NCBI RefSeq assembly: GCF_011745365.1
Contig: NW_024468912.1
Span: 496,001 to 560,000 of the forward strand
Length of the DNA stretch: 64,000 nt
Source of the DNA: Cryphonectria parasitica EP155
Lineage: Eukaryota; Ascomycota; Sordariomycetes; Diaporthales; Cryphonectriaceae
Reading direction: 5' to 3'
The notes beneath the pieces are model-generated. The model did not search any database, was not told the DNA's origin, and saw only the letters and a program-made list of their open reading frames with translations. Positions 48,786 to 60,503 of the stretch are shown here, piece by piece (positions within the stretch are counted from its first letter, which is position 1; the number at the start of each line of letters is the position of its first letter). The translations under genes and the position numbers were made by a program.

Positions 48786-51700
48786 GTGCTAGCTTTCCTT
48801 TTCCAATATTCAGCTATCTTTTCCTAAGCGTTTTCGATATTCTTTCGTGGTTTTCATGAATTTTCACTTGCTAGGTAATCTTTTCATTTGATAAGATATT
48901 CCCTTGTATTGTCTGTGCTTCTATGCTTGAGGATCTTTTTTATCTTATACTCTGGTTTATTGTTTTCTACTTCTGCTGTATTGTTTGTTAGTATTTTCTA
49001 TACTGCTAGTTCCAGCAGTGAAATGTGGAAGACTGGGTGTATCCTTATTTTATAAGATAATGCTAACTCATAGTTAACTGAGGAGATTTGTTGCAAGATT
49101 TTGAATGATTTTAACTTTTTATAGTTGAGTTTGTTGCTAAGTCTGGTTGTTTTGATGTTTTTTCGAAGTAGATAGATCTTATCTTCTTTCTGTAGAATTG
49201 GTTTCTTAATTCTTTTGAAGTTTGCATACTGCATTATTCATTTCTGAACGAATTGTAATTCTGATTGGAATTTCTTCTGAATTTTCTTGATCTTCTTAAC
49301 TCTTTTTTCTGCAGCTTTTGCATCTGCTTCTTGCAGTGCTTTATGATAAGCTGTTGGATTGTATCTGTAGAGTATAAAGAATAGTGATTTCTTTATTATG
49401 CTTGTATTTGCGCTATTATAAGCGAATTGTGCGAGGGGTAATAAGTTAATCTAGTTGTTCTGTTTCTAGTTGATATAGTATTGAAGGTATTGTTTGATAA
49501 TCTGATTTATTCTTTCTGTTTGTTTATTTGTCTGCGGGTGAAATGCTGTGAATATTTTGTAGTGTATTCCGAGCTGTTTTATAAGTGAAGTTTAAAACTT
49601 CGAGTTGAACTTTCTATCTCTATTGGAGATTACTTCTTCTAGCATGCTATGATTAGCGATGATTGTTCTGAGGAATGTATATGCGAGTTTCTCTGCTATA
49701 CTGCTTTTCTTATAGGAAAGAAAATAAGTATACTTGCTTAATTTGCAAATCATTATTAGAATGCTATTATATTGCATCTTAGTTAAGGGTTCTTATAAGA
49801 GAGATAGCTTAGTAATGAAGTTTAGATTGATGAATTGCTAAATAGTTGTAGATATTGGTAAGAGATGTAGTAGTTTGTAAGGCTTGTATTTCTCTGCTTT
49901 ATTCTTCTTGCAGCTGTTGCATTGTTATAGGATGCTCTCAATTCTTTTTCTAAAATCTGATGAATTCTAGTGTTTTTTGATGTATTTGTAGGTTGCTCTA
50001 ATTCTCTGGTGCTTATATGCTGGTGCATTGTATATATTCTTAATATAGTTATTTTGTTCGTTTGGAGTTATTGATTCTGGATTTTTTTCTGAAAGTTTGA
50101 TTCTGAGAGCAGCGTTTAGTTCTCTATATGTATTAATGAGATTTTCTGATTTATTCTGAGCGAAGATGTTCTGTATGTTTGAAGAATCTGCGTTTTGATA
50201 GTTTGATCTTCTGCTGAAAGCATCTGCTTATTCGTTCTCCGAGCTCTTGCAATGTATAATCTTGAAATTGAACTGTAAGAGAAATTCTGCTTATCTAACT
50301 TATTGCTTATTTAAGATCTTAGTTGTTATGAATGTAGTTAGATTCTTGTGATCTGAGTGAACTATGATTGGGTGTTATATGCTAATAAGATAGTATTGCT
50401 ATTTCTTGAAGGCTTTTATTATTGCTATGAGTTTCTGATTAGGGATTCTGTAATTAATTTCTGAGCTATTTAACTTCTTTGAGAAGTTGCTTATAATTCT
50501 TAGATGTTCTTGATTATCTTGCTGATTAAGTTGTTCTCTGAGTGTATATTTCGATGCATTGGTTTCGATTTCAAAGGGTTTGTAGGGGTTTGCTTTATAT
50601 AGAACTGGTTCTAAGGTGATGTGCTTAATGATCTTGTTGAAAGCTTTTTGTACTTTGGAGGTTTATTCGAAAGATTGTTCTTTTTTGATAAGATTTGTAA
50701 GAGAGTATGCAATTCAGCTGTAGTTCTTAATGAATTGCTTATAAAAGTTGATATATTCGAGAAAAGATCTAATATTCCTGATGTTTCTGAGAATTGGCTA
50801 ATTTCTAATAGCTTCTATCTTATTCTTCTGTAGCTTAATGCATTCTAGCTTGATTGTAAATCTGAGATAATTGATTTTTTGTATATAGAAGTGGCTTTTT
50901 GCAAGCTTTATAAGAAGCTTTGCATTCTAAAGCGTTTGCAATACTGTTTCCATGTATTTCTTATATTCTTCTAATGTTTGAGAGTAAATAAGAATGTTGT
51001 TAAGATATACAATAATGAACTGATTTAGATGCTTATATAGAATATAATTGATTATTTTCTAAAATGAAGCTGAAATATTTATTAAATCAAAGAGTATAAC
51101 TAAATATTTATAGTATTTATAGCGTATTCTGAAAGCAGTTTTCCATTCTTCTTCTTTCTTTATTCTAATCAGATTGTAAGCTTCTTTTAGATTTAGAACT
51201 GTAAACTACTATACTTCTTGCAATCTATCTTGTAATTTCTTAATGAGTAGCAATGAATATTGGTTCTTGATTGTAATATTGTTGAATTGCTTGTAATCAA
51301 TATATAGCCTGAGCTTGCTGTTTTTCTTAGATATAAATAGGATGGGATATTCTGCTGGTAATTATAATGATTGTATGTATTCTTTTTTAAGATTCTTGTT
51401 GAGATACTCTCTAAGTGCTTCTAGCTGTACTTTGTTTAGTTTGTAGATAGGGAAGAATTTGAGCTGTTTTTCTTCTTGTAGCGGGATCTTGTGATTGTAT
51501 GGGCTGTATTCTGATAATTCTGTATTCAATTCTTTCTGGAATAGTTTCTTGAACTTATGATATTCTTGTAGTATGTTTGTAAGTATTAGTTCTGGTTTTT
51601 GTGCTGTTTCTGCTATCTGGAGGAATAATAGGTACTGTTGAGCGTGCTTCTTTTCGTTCGTTGTTTTTGGTGATGTTTTTGAGAGCTTTGAGCATTTGCT

Positions 51701-54567
51701 CCGGGCTGAAGCGATTGCTTGAGGGCTTGGTTTTGAGGTTTTTTCTGTATGAGTTTACAATTCATATTCTGAAGCTTTTTCTTGTTGCTCTGGGGCGGAT
51801 TGACTTGCTAAGGGTCTCGCTTCTGTTATTTTGCTAATCTATTAGCGCTCTAGTACTATTTGAGTTTGCTTATTACTAGATTCTTCTTCTTGAATTGCTA
51901 GCTCTGCTGACTTGGAGGTATGTGAGAAGTTGTGTGAAGCTTCTTTTTCTGAGTATTCTTCAATTACTGGCTTCGATCCTGCGTTGTTAATTGTGATTAT
52001 CTCTCTGAGTATAGCTTATTTTCATAAGATCTGGCTAGTAATTCAATCGATTCGAGGATTGTGCTTCTTGAGCTATGAAAGCTTTATAATTAGCTTATAC
52101 TATGCTGTATTCATAATATCAAAGGAAGCTCTGATTATATATTCTTGGATTAGAATAGGTAAATGATTAGTCTTCTTATTAATTATTCCTTGGTTGTATG
52201 CAACAGATTGTTCTTTTATAATGCTGAGAGTGTATGAGCATTTCTTTCATCTCTATTGTAGTTGTGCTTGATTGATGATATATGGGAATATAAAGTTTCT
52301 CTGAGCGCTATTGTTCAGTAGTGCGCTGTATTTGTATTCTTGAATGTATATATTGAACTTGATGTAAGCATAATCTGTTCTAGAAGCTTCATATAGGAAT
52401 TGTTCCGGTTTGATTGTTTGTAGTTTCTTTATAAGCAATTCTATTCTTTTGAGTTTATTGAGAACTGCTTGTTCTTCTAAGCTTGCTTTGTTGCTTCTTG
52501 AGCAAGCTTTTTAGCTTGTTTTTATTTATATTATTGTTATTTCTGATCTTTCTTTTATTAATGCTAGTTGCAAACTTTATTATTAATATAAATCATGCAG
52601 AGTATCATCTTGCACTGCTACCATTTTATCTTCTTGTTTATATATTATATGGAATAGTTATTCAGTAGCTTGATATATATATTGTAATGCTATCTATTGA
52701 GAACTTCTCTAAAGCGAAGTTTCTTTTCTTTAATAGCTTGAAGGATTTGTTCTGATTCTTTAACAGAGAATTATTTGTATTGCATCTTATCTGAGAAATG
52801 TATTCTGCAGCTATGATAGATGCAGGAGATCTAAGCTAGTTTGTAGTATAGATTGTGAAGTAGGCTAATTCGAGAGTTCTTATCTTCTTATGCTTCGATG
52901 TTTTGCAAGGGAATGTAAATGAAGAGCTCTTTCAGTTCTATTCTATAAACAAGATATTCAATCTATATTATTTCCTTGTTTTATTCAATGCTAAAGGGAA
53001 ACCTTTCTATAGGTTTCTTGGATTTATTGTTTATGGGAGATTCCAATGAATTATTAGATTATTTGTTCTGGCTTGATCTTTCTGTTGCTTGAGAAGTGTT
53101 TTCAGTATTGTTTAAGTATTTATACTAGTAATCAAGGAAGTATTATTTCTTATTCATGTTCCTGGTTATAGTGCTTGGTATAGGTAATGAAGAATATTAA
53201 AGGATATTATTGCTAAGCTCTTCTTTCAATACTTGGATACTCTGTTCTATAATATCAGAGCAGTTCGAGTTGCTACTCATAGAAATGCTAGGTATATACT
53301 CTCGTTCTGCTATTGCTATCTGCTTATAGCGCTTAGATTTCTGAGAAAACTATTCTGAATCTTCCTTATTCAAGAGATGTATTAAGCAGTTATTGTTATA
53401 GCAGAATATTCAGCTGAGACTTTTATGATTGATAGAGTTTAATACTTATTCCAAGAAGATATTTTTGCTTAGTTGATTGGGTTTCTGTTATTGAGCGATA
53501 TTTATCTAGTATTCTTTCTAAACTAGTTGCTATTTATTCTTCCGGAGCTGATAGCAGTTGCATACAATATATTCTTGTTTGTTGCAGTTATAGCAAGTAA
53601 TGCTGTTCCTCTTGCTATACTGCCTGTTAGTAGTATTGAGTTTCATGAGATTAGTATGCATAGTGCTGCTTTAAGCTATATTGCTATATTAACTGCTATT
53701 CTTATTTTGGAGTTTCTTGCTTATATTAGCTGGAAACCTCCAAGTTTAGCTTTTTTCCTTCTTAAACTTCTCTATCTATCGTTCATACAGATGATTATTA
53801 ATGCAGATAGCTTAATTAGAGAATATTGCAAAGTTCTCCAGCCAATTCTGCTTGAAGATTTCATCTTTAATATCATTCTTAAGTTTCTTATAATAGTATT
53901 CCATAAGATTCTTATCTTTCTACAGAAGTTATGCTGAGAATTGCTTAAATCTAATTGTATAAGCAGAAGCTAATTTGATCTGCTTGAGGTTCATAAGCTG
54001 CTAAGCTATAATGCATTCTTCATTAGGATTATTAAAAGTTTTTTTAAGAGCTTTCTTGAAGCTCTCAAAGGAATTGAATATATTCTTGGTATTTTGGATA
54101 TGTGCATTGGGATTGTTCTGATGCTCTAAGTAGTTGTATAGAGAAGATTCGTATTAAATGAAAGTATTCTTTTCGAAATGAGTTTCTGTAAGGATAATTT
54201 TCTTAGATTTCATAGTAAACTGAGTTGTATAATGCAAGAAATATGCTCTACAGTAAGTAAGGAATTCATATAGCGTTTTCTGATTGCTATTGTATATAGC
54301 GAGCTTGTTCATCTTATACGCCTTCCCAGCACTGCTGGTGACTGCAGAAGTGAACTGCGCCTGTTGAGCCTGTTGAGCTAGCTGAGCCTGTTGGGCTAGC
54401 TGAGCCTGTTGAGCTAGCTAAGCTTGTTGGTTAGCGATAGTAGCGCTCTGAGCCTGCTGTTATTCGCGCAGATCCTGGATATGCTGAATAAGCTGATATA
54501 TCTGGTTAACCAGTTCTTCCTGAGTAGAGGCGCGTAGGAATGAAGAGATTTCTGGAGAAGCTATCAT
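48782..54567 (-). pseudogene. E gag-pol remnant
   Basis: The gag ATG is legible at 54565-54567. The knuckle lies at about 53595-53650 on the minus strand. The protease relic is within 52253-52438 (ALLNNSAQRNF in place of LLDSGAxGNF). RT is about 50790-51400 with YLNNILIYS at about 51000. RNase H is about 50200-50620, the HHCC region about 49822-50028, the integrase core 49592-49777, the integrase C-terminus 48998-49234 (LQKEDKIYLLRKNIKTT), and the chromodomain about 48800-48980. Stops throughout. Confidence 0.85.
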
Positions 54568-54624
54568 ATTCCGTATTGCTCAAGAGGATAATACTGAACT
54601 ATTCTTGAATAAGAGTTATCAAAA

Positions 54625-55077
54625 TGTAATGAGCACTGCAGCAATCCGAAGATTCCTAAGTATACGAAGAAGTTTATGCTAATAAGAGCAGTATTAAAGT
54701 ATTACGTTCTTGAATACGGAACTGTATAAGTCTTAATAAGCGATGTAAATATTTACTGCTTTTGAAGCTACTTAGTATATGAAACTGAATACTTAGATTG
54801 ATAACTGAAGAGCTATATACTGAATCTATTTAATGGTAATGAATGTATTCTTATATATTCAGCTTTTCAGTATAGCTCGTTGGGATTGCTAGCGAGTTTA
54901 GCGATTTACAGTGTAAGGCTCGTTGGGATTGCTAGCAAGCTCAATGATCCTCCCTTCTTTACAATCCTAATTCTGAGTTATGTAATCAATGCTTTGTTAG
55001 AATGTTGAGTTCTTAATATCTGGTTCTTGTTATTTGTAACTTGTTTTGGTAACCTGCATGTTGGATGAGTTATAACA
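54625..55077 (-). repeat. E right LTR (5' LTR)
   Basis: 453 bp, TGTAATGAGCACTGC to GAGTTATAACA. The internal flank reads (element strand) TTTTGATAACTCTTATTC, the putative self-priming site. Confidence 0.9.
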
Positions 55078-56606
55078 TGTTTGCTCTAGCCTAATTCTTC
55101 TGTTGCTCGAGAAGCATTCTCTATATTGCTTAGATATTCATATCAGTAGCTAAGAGAGTATTATCCCTTATTCATATCCCTGATTATAATGCTTAGTATA
55201 AGCAATAAAGAATATTGAAGAGTATTATTGCTAAGCTCTTCTTCCAATAACTGAATGCTCTGTTCTACAATGTTAAAGCAGTTCAAGTTGCTACTTGTAG
55301 GAGTGCTGAGCATATACTTTCGTTCTACTGTTGCTATTTGTCTGCAGCATCTAGGTTTCTAAGGGAATCATTCTGAATCTTTCTTATTCGAGAGATGTAT
55401 TAAGCAGTTATCATTATAGCAGAATATTTAGCTGAAACTTCCGTAATCAATAGAGTTCGATACTTGCTTCAAAAGAGTGTTTTTGCTTAGTTGATTGGAT
55501 TTCTGTTGTTAAGCAATATTCATCTAGCATTCTTCCTAAATTGATTGCTATTTATTCTTTCAGAATTGATAGCAATTGCATGCTATATGTTCTTATTTGT
55601 TGTAGTTATAGCAAATAATACTGTTCTTCTTGCTATACTGCTTATTAGCTGTATTGAGTTTCATGAAACTAGTATGTATAGTGCTGCTCTAAGCTGTACT
55701 GCTATATTAACTGCTATTCTTGCTTTGAAGTTTCTTGCTTATATTAGCTGGAAATTTCTAAGTTTAGCTTTCTCTTTTCTTGAATTTCTCTATTCATTAT
55801 TCATACAAATAATTGTTAATGCAGATAGCTTGATTGGAGAATATTGCAAAGTTCTCCAGCTAATTCTACTTAGAGATTTCATTTTTAATGTTATTCTTAA
55901 GTTTCTTGTAATAATGCTTTATAAGATTCTTATCTTTCTATGAGAATTGCGCTAAGAGTTGCTTAAATCTGATTGTATAAGCAGAAGCTGATTTAGTCTG
56001 CTTGAGATTCATGAGCTGCTAAGCTGTAATATATTCTTCATTAGGATTATCAAAAGTTTTCTTAAGAGCTTTCTTGAAGCTCTTAAAAGAATCAAATATA
56101 TTTTTGGTACTCTGGGTATATATGTTAGAATTGCTCTGATGCTCCAAGTGGTTATGCAGAGAAGGTTTGTATTAGATGAGAGTATCTTTCTTAAGATGAG
56201 TTTCTGCAAGAATAATCTTTTCAGATTCTATAATGAACTGAATTATATAATGCAAGAAATATGCTCTGTAGTGAATGAGAAATTCATACAGCATTTTCTG
56301 ATTATTATTGTATATAGCAAGCTTATTCATCTTGTATACCTTTTCAGCACTGCTGGTAACTGCAAAGGTGAACTGCGCCTGCTGAGCTTGTTGAGCTAGC
56401 TAAGCTTACTGGTTGGCGATGGTAGCGCTCTAAGCCTGCTATTATTTGTGCAGATTCTGGATATGCTGGATAAGCTGGTATATCTGGTTGATTAGTTCTT
56501 TCTGAGTAGGAGTATGCAAGAACGAAGGAGTTCCTAGAGAAGCTATCATATTCTGTATTGCTTAAGGGGATAATACTGAACTGTTCTTGAATAAAAATTG
56601 TTAAAA

Positions 56607-57059
56607 TGTAATGAGTATTATAATAATCCAAAGATTTCTAAGTATACGAAGGAGATTTATACTAACAAGAGCGGTATTGAAGTATTAAGTTCTTGAATAC
56701 AGAACTGTATAAGTTTTTATAAGCAATGCAAGTATTTACTATCTTTAGAGCTACTTAGTATAGAAGACTGAATACTTAGATTAATAACTGAAGAGCTATA
56801 TACTGAATCTATCTAATAGTAATGATTGTATTTTTATATATTCAGCTCTTCAGTATAGCTCGTTGGGATTGCTAGCGAGTCTAGCGATTCAAGGTGTAAA
56901 GCTCGTTGGAATTGCTAGCGAGCTCAACAATCCTCTCTCCTTTACAACCCTAACCCTGGGTTATGTAATCAATGATTTGTTAGAATGTTAAGTTCTTAAC
57001 ACCTGGTCCCTGTTACTTGTGACTTGTTCTGTGACCTGCATGTTGGATGAGTCATAACA
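56607..57059 (-). repeat. D right LTR (5' LTR)
   Basis: 453 bp, TGTAATGAGTATTATAATAA to GAGTCATAACA. It includes ACAACCCTAACCCTGGGTTA at about 56941-56960. Confidence 0.9.
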
Positions 57060-57652
57060 GAAGCTCTGGTTGCACATTCTTGAATCAAAACAGATAGATA
57101 ATTAGTTTTCTTATCAATTACTTCTTGATTGTATGCAACAGATTATTCTTCTACAGTGCTAAGAGTATATAAGCATCTCTTCTATCTTTATTATAATTAT
57201 GCTTGATTAATAATGTATGAGAATATAAAGTTTCTTTAAGCATTACTATTTAATAGTATGCTATACTTGTATTCTTAAATATATATATTGAACTTAATAT
57301 AAGCATAATCTATTCTAGAAGCTTTATATAGGAACTATTTCAGTCTAATCATCTGCAGTTCCTTTATAAGCAATTCTATTCTTTTGAATTTGCTAAGAAC
57401 TGCTTGTTCTTCTAAGCTTGCTTCGCTGCTTTCTAAGCAAGCTTCTTAGCTTGCTTTTGCTTGTATTATTATTATTTCTAATCTTTCTTCTGTTGATGCT
57501 AGTTGCAAATCTTATTATTAATATAAATCATATAGAGTATTGTTTTGTACTGCTATTATTCTATCTTCTTATTTATATATTATATAGAGCAATCATCCGA
57601 TAGCTTGATGTATACATTGTAGTATTGCTTATTGAGAATCTTTCTGAAGCGG
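57060..57652 (-). pseudogene. F gag/protease-region remnant after D
   Basis: Resumes F with GAAGCTCTGGTTGCAC, the TSD copy plus the sequence interrupted at 42167. It matches E 52121-52715 and B1 26370-26985. It codes on the minus strand for the region around the protease and the Lys/Gln-rich segment upstream of it. It is cut by G at 57653. Confidence 0.75.
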
Positions 57653-57971
57653 TGAACCAGAACTAGGGCGCCGTCGCCCTCGAAAGAAAGAGGGACAAAC
57701 AGCTGCCGAAGCAATGGGCAAGGGCTCATGCAACCCAAGCGTGCCTGTACAGATGAGGACAGCAAACTAAGGCCACACGGGCGCAAGAACAGGGTGAAAA
57801 ACCTGTCTTAGACCTGTCCAAAGGGTTCAAAATTGAAAAGAAGAGAAAGGATGCTTGATTGTTGCTTATAGCTAAAGAATTTGAAAAGTGGGTGGTATCC
57901 TTTATATGTATGAGGACCCTTGACCCACTGTACTCCACGTCCCACGGACTACCACCCTGGCCACCACAACA
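57653..57971 (-). repeat. G left LTR (3' LTR)
   Basis: 319 bp, TGAACCAGAACTAGGGCG to CCACCACAACA (element strand TGTTGTGGTGG to TTCTGGTTCA). Nearly identical to C1 LTRs. Confidence 0.92.
57901..57906 (-). promoter_or_regulatory. TATA box in the family C LTR
   Basis: Minus-strand CATACATATAAAGG context. The TATAAA is conserved in A (about 16572-16577) and both C1 LTRs. It probably positions the element transcript start about 30 bp downstream. Confidence 0.5.
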
Positions 57972-57985
57972 GTCCTCCCCCAGCA
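57972..57985 (-). promoter_or_regulatory. Polypurine tract of G
   Basis: Element strand GCTGGGGGAGGAC directly precedes the 3' LTR TGTTGTGG. This fixes the element orientation as minus. Confidence 0.7.
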
Positions 57986-58221
57986 ACTTTCTTCCAAAGT
58001 TGCGACAAGTCCAATGGTGTGCCAGGTCTGATCAGAGGGAGATGAAGTAAAGAAATAAAGAATTCATCGCAAACTGCCAAAGGAAACACTGCAAACCGAA
58101 CCATCCCCCCAATTCAACCCTCATGCCTCTCCCTATCGCTTGAGCCATCATTCAAATCAACGCAGGAGTATCAGTATCCATCTTCAGTCCATTCGTAACA
58201 CGGGCACGACCTGGACAGATC

Positions 58222-59886
58222 CTAACGCTGACCTCTTCTCTGTCCCCGTCTGCTCTCAAACTCTGCTCGAGCAGCAGCAGCAGCAGCAGTTCTCTCCTGA
58301 TTCTGCATTCTCACTCGACGGATCCTTTCGCAGTCCGCTTCATACATATCCATCTTGATAGCATGATCGAACCCTGTCCAGTTCGGAGAACCCACTGAGG
58401 GCCTGATAGGGTTAAGGCTATGAAGCTCATTCCATAGAGGCACACGAGGCTCCTGAGGTCTATCAGGAAAACTGGGAGGCATGATGTTGCTGCTTCTCAG
58501 TCTCTGATGCAATGGGGCTTCAGTAGCACGTCCAGGCCTAGCTGTTTGCTGCATTGACAGGTTGATTGTCGGTCCTGGACCGACAGGCGTTCCTCGAGGT
58601 GAAGAGGAGTAAGGATCGGTAGGAGTTCCGGATGGGAGTCGACTTAACTCTGAGCTGATACTACGTCCTCTTGATGAACGCAAGATCGGGCCAGCTGGAG
58701 CTGTGCTCTCTCGGGACTGTTGTCTTGACGGAACTAGGCTGGGTGCCCTACTCGCTCTGAAATCCTCCAGGGCAAAGGCTGATATGTCCCTCCTCATCCT
58801 GTCGAGATCGCCTTCAATAGACAGTTCAGGCAAGTCTGCAACTCCTCCCACGAAGAAGGTAACATTCGGCTTGTAGGTTATGTTCAGTACCCTACCGGCT
58901 TCCACTTGTACAGCCTTGTATTCTTGAAGTGAGGCACTCCTTCTTAATGGCCGATCAGGATATCGCGTATAGTTGCTGTGTCCCAGCTCATAGGAGAAGG
59001 CCTGGCAGTGCAGGCTTGTCATAGCCATCTCCGCACCCCATTCTTCCACATTTTGTGCAGTTTCTCTATGGTTAAGATAGAGAGCTTGCCTCCAGTCTGG
59101 ACAGCCACTAGGTGATTGGTAGAAATCAGTAGATTCCAGGATTCGAAGGCGAAACAGTTCGATTGCATAGAGCAGAGCTGCATTCGAATCGTTATCCAGC
59201 GGCGTAGTTGGAACATTCTCGAAATCCCAATCCCGATTGGCTCCAGCACTCCTGAGCTGACTGTTCAGATAGTGCTTGCTTGCATGAGCCAGTAGGGTAT
59301 CGCCGGATTTGTGCACAGCGATGTAAAATCCTTTTTCAGTCTTCATATCGAGCCAAGACAGAGCACAAGCTGAAGTCGCTGTATTGACTGAGAGGAGAAC
59401 CCATAGGCGCCTCTGTCTAGCCTCATGTCTGGGCAGATCCTGTTTATTGAGAATATCAGGAGAGCCAGGTGGATGGGCTATCGATGGAACACGAAGGCAT
59501 CCCATCAAGAATACGTCTTGTTGATTGTACTGAGCGTAATGACGAAAGGCAGCCACAGCGTGCTGCGGACCAATATCTTGAGGGACTCCTGCATCTAAGA
59601 ATCCGACCAGATCATAGATATCGAGAAGGTGTCTGGAAGGATTGGCGCCGAAGATCGTGGGCAAGTACGACTTGCGAGGGGGTAACCCTGGGAAGTACTT
59701 CTCGACGAGTCCTGCTGCCAGATGATTTTCTTCGTCCCTTAGACTGAAGTAGGGCGGACGACTCTTGATCACTTCAGTTGGGTACGGCGCTCTGGGAAAG
59801 ACAGTCCGAAAGCAGTAGGCCTTGGTCATCCAGTCCCCTCGGCTATGCTGGACAGGTGGGAACAGAGAGTACTTGAATTCGGCCAT
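58222..59886 (-). CDS. Retrotransposon accessory ORF, 554 aa, unknown function (possible degenerate Ulp1-like fold)
   Basis: Intact single-exon frame from ATG (59884-59886) to TAG (58222-58224), in pol orientation, between the antisense gene and the 3' LTR. No signal peptide or membrane segment, so not an envelope protein. The N-terminal 330 residues look globular. The C-terminal third is Ser/Pro/Arg-rich and low-complexity (about 385-460) and ends in a basic Ala/Arg-rich helix (about 515-554). Residues about 155-250 resemble the outline of a Ulp1/C48 SUMO-protease core: LWVLLSVN, then LSWLDM, then DWDFENVPTTPLDNDSNAAL. The expected catalytic His and Cys (HW..., DCG) are absent. This is a weak, by-eye resemblance. 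Copy A has the same 1665 bp under RIP decay. It shares a 617-bp head-to-head intergenic region with the antisense gene, so it may have its own promoter. Confidence 0.75.
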   Translation of the reverse strand: MAEFKYSLFPPVQHSRGDWMTKAYCFRTVFPRAPYPTEVIKSRPPYFSLRDEENHLAAGLVEKYFPGLPPRKSYLPTIFGANPSRHLLDIYDLVGFLDAGVPQDIGPQHAVAAFRHYAQYNQQDVFLMGCLRVPSIAHPPGSPDILNKQDLPRHEARQRRLWVLLSVNTATSACALSWLDMKTEKGFYIAVHKSGDTLLAHASKHYLNSQLRSAGANRDWDFENVPTTPLDNDSNAALLYAIELFRLRILESTDFYQSPSGCPDWRQALYLNHRETAQNVEEWGAEMAMTSLHCQAFSYELGHSNYTRYPDRPLRRSASLQEYKAVQVEAGRVLNITYKPNVTFFVGGVADLPELSIEGDLDRMRRDISAFALEDFRASRAPSLVPSRQQSRESTAPAGPILRSSRGRSISSELSRLPSGTPTDPYSSSPRGTPVGPGPTINLSMQQTARPGRATEAPLHQRLRSSNIMPPSFPDRPQEPRVPLWNELHSLNPIRPSVGSPNWTGFDHAIKMDMYEADCERIRRVRMQNQERTAAAAAARAEFESRRGQRRGQR

Positions 59887-60503
59887 TGCTGCTGAGTCGA
59901 AAGGAAAGTGAAAAGGGAAGAACGGCTTTGTCGGAAGGTGGGCAATTGCGAGAGGGGTTTGCGAAGGTGTAAAGTCAAGGGACCGAGAGGGTGTTGACTG
60001 AGGAAGAAAGGTAGAGAAGAATGCAGCTTCAGCCTGAGGATCTGTCGAGGAAGGTGATGTTATGTAAGCAGAGCAGTTGACAATTTGCTCTGATGTCGGT
60101 GTACAGGTCTGGGGCAGCGTTGACGAGGAAGAAAAAGGGTGTGTGTATGCTCGAGAAAGGTGGTTGTGAAGAGGTTGAAGGAGGAAGAAGAATAGCTGGC
60201 TGCGAGTGTGGATGGAATGGCCAATTTATCTTGTCTGGCAACTACCCAAGTGATTCACTGCTTTCCGTTTGTCACAAGGCAAACAGCTTCACCCTTGGCC
60301 AGGTAGGAGCTGTCCAGCAACAGACTGGATAGAAGGTGTGGTGACTCAGTTGGGTGTGTTTGTTACCCATTGCCATCTCATCAATCTTCAGCAAACTGTT
60401 CAACAATCTCTCCCTCAGTTCACCTTGCCTTTCAATTCATCCTTCGCACAACAACTTCTCCTTCTGTCAACCTTCCCTTGCCCAGCTCTGCAACACACTC
60501 AAG
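59887..60503. promoter_or_regulatory. Head-to-head intergenic region of the two accessory genes
   Basis: 617 bp between the starts of the 554-codon ORF (minus) and the Cys-rich gene (plus). Stretches rich in C/T with CACAACAAC-type motifs precede the plus-strand ATG (about 60430-60500), as is common upstream of filamentous fungal starts. The spacing is retained in A (18558-19174, also 617 bp). Likely a bidirectional promoter; no defined element was identified. Confidence 0.45.

Larger units (their letters stand above)
47621..55077 (-). mobile_element. E: full-length family B chromovirus, youngest of the RIP-mutated family B copies
   Basis: 7457 bp, minus-oriented, 453-bp LTRs, perfect TSD TGTTT (47616-47620 and 55078-55082), inserted in D. 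It is uninterrupted and the least A-shifted of the family B interiors. On the plus strand it is mutated mostly C-to-T with G retained. Confidence 0.93.
43335..56549 (-). pseudogene. D gag-pol remnant, split by E
   Basis: Gag starts near 56549 (CAT at 56547-56549). Gag occupies 55083-56549 and, after E, about 46950-47620. Pol then runs to 43335: protease about 46800-46900, RT about 45200-45970 (YLNNIFIYS, catalytic Asp lost), RNase H, integrase core 44148-44333 (MQYNSILVVVCKLSKYAYF), and a chromodomain relic about 43360-43560. Much of 46-47.5 kb is altered mainly G-to-A on the plus strand. Confidence 0.82.
42168..57059 (-). mobile_element. D: full-length family B chromovirus containing E
   Basis: Minus-oriented, with 453-bp LTRs (42168-42620, 56607-57059) and a perfect TSD GAAGC (42163-42167 and 57060-57064). 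It is interrupted by E (47621-55077, TSD TGTTT). Without E it is 7.4 kb. LTR and antisense ORF are of the L type. Confidence 0.92.
37595..57652 (-). mobile_element. F: family B chromovirus, interrupted by D, cut by G
   Basis: Minus-oriented. Its 3' LTR is at 37595-38049 and its interior at 38050-42167 and 57060-57652. D lies between these segments with TSD GAAGC. G is inserted at 57653 and the rest of F lies beyond the window. F itself sits in the gag-like region of A. The LTR and antisense ORF are of the same type as in B1. Confidence 0.88.

Noticed and set aside
52483..52668. Leu/Phe-rich small ORFs (also at 15030-15212 on the minus strand and 57418-57603)
   Set aside because: Antisense of a Lys/Gln-rich gag segment; hydrophobicity is a by-product of the complementary codons.
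53527..53937. Hydrophobic plus-strand ORF (membrane-protein-like), with relatives at 6261-6659 (-), 31809-32015 and 55545-55943
   Set aside because: Antisense to the gag CCHC-knuckle region in each family B copy; the repeated pattern reflects gag homology and A+T bias.
58222..59886. Retroviral-type env gene, suggested by position 3' of pol
   Set aside because: No signal peptide, transmembrane segment or glycoprotein-like Cys pattern in the 554-residue product.
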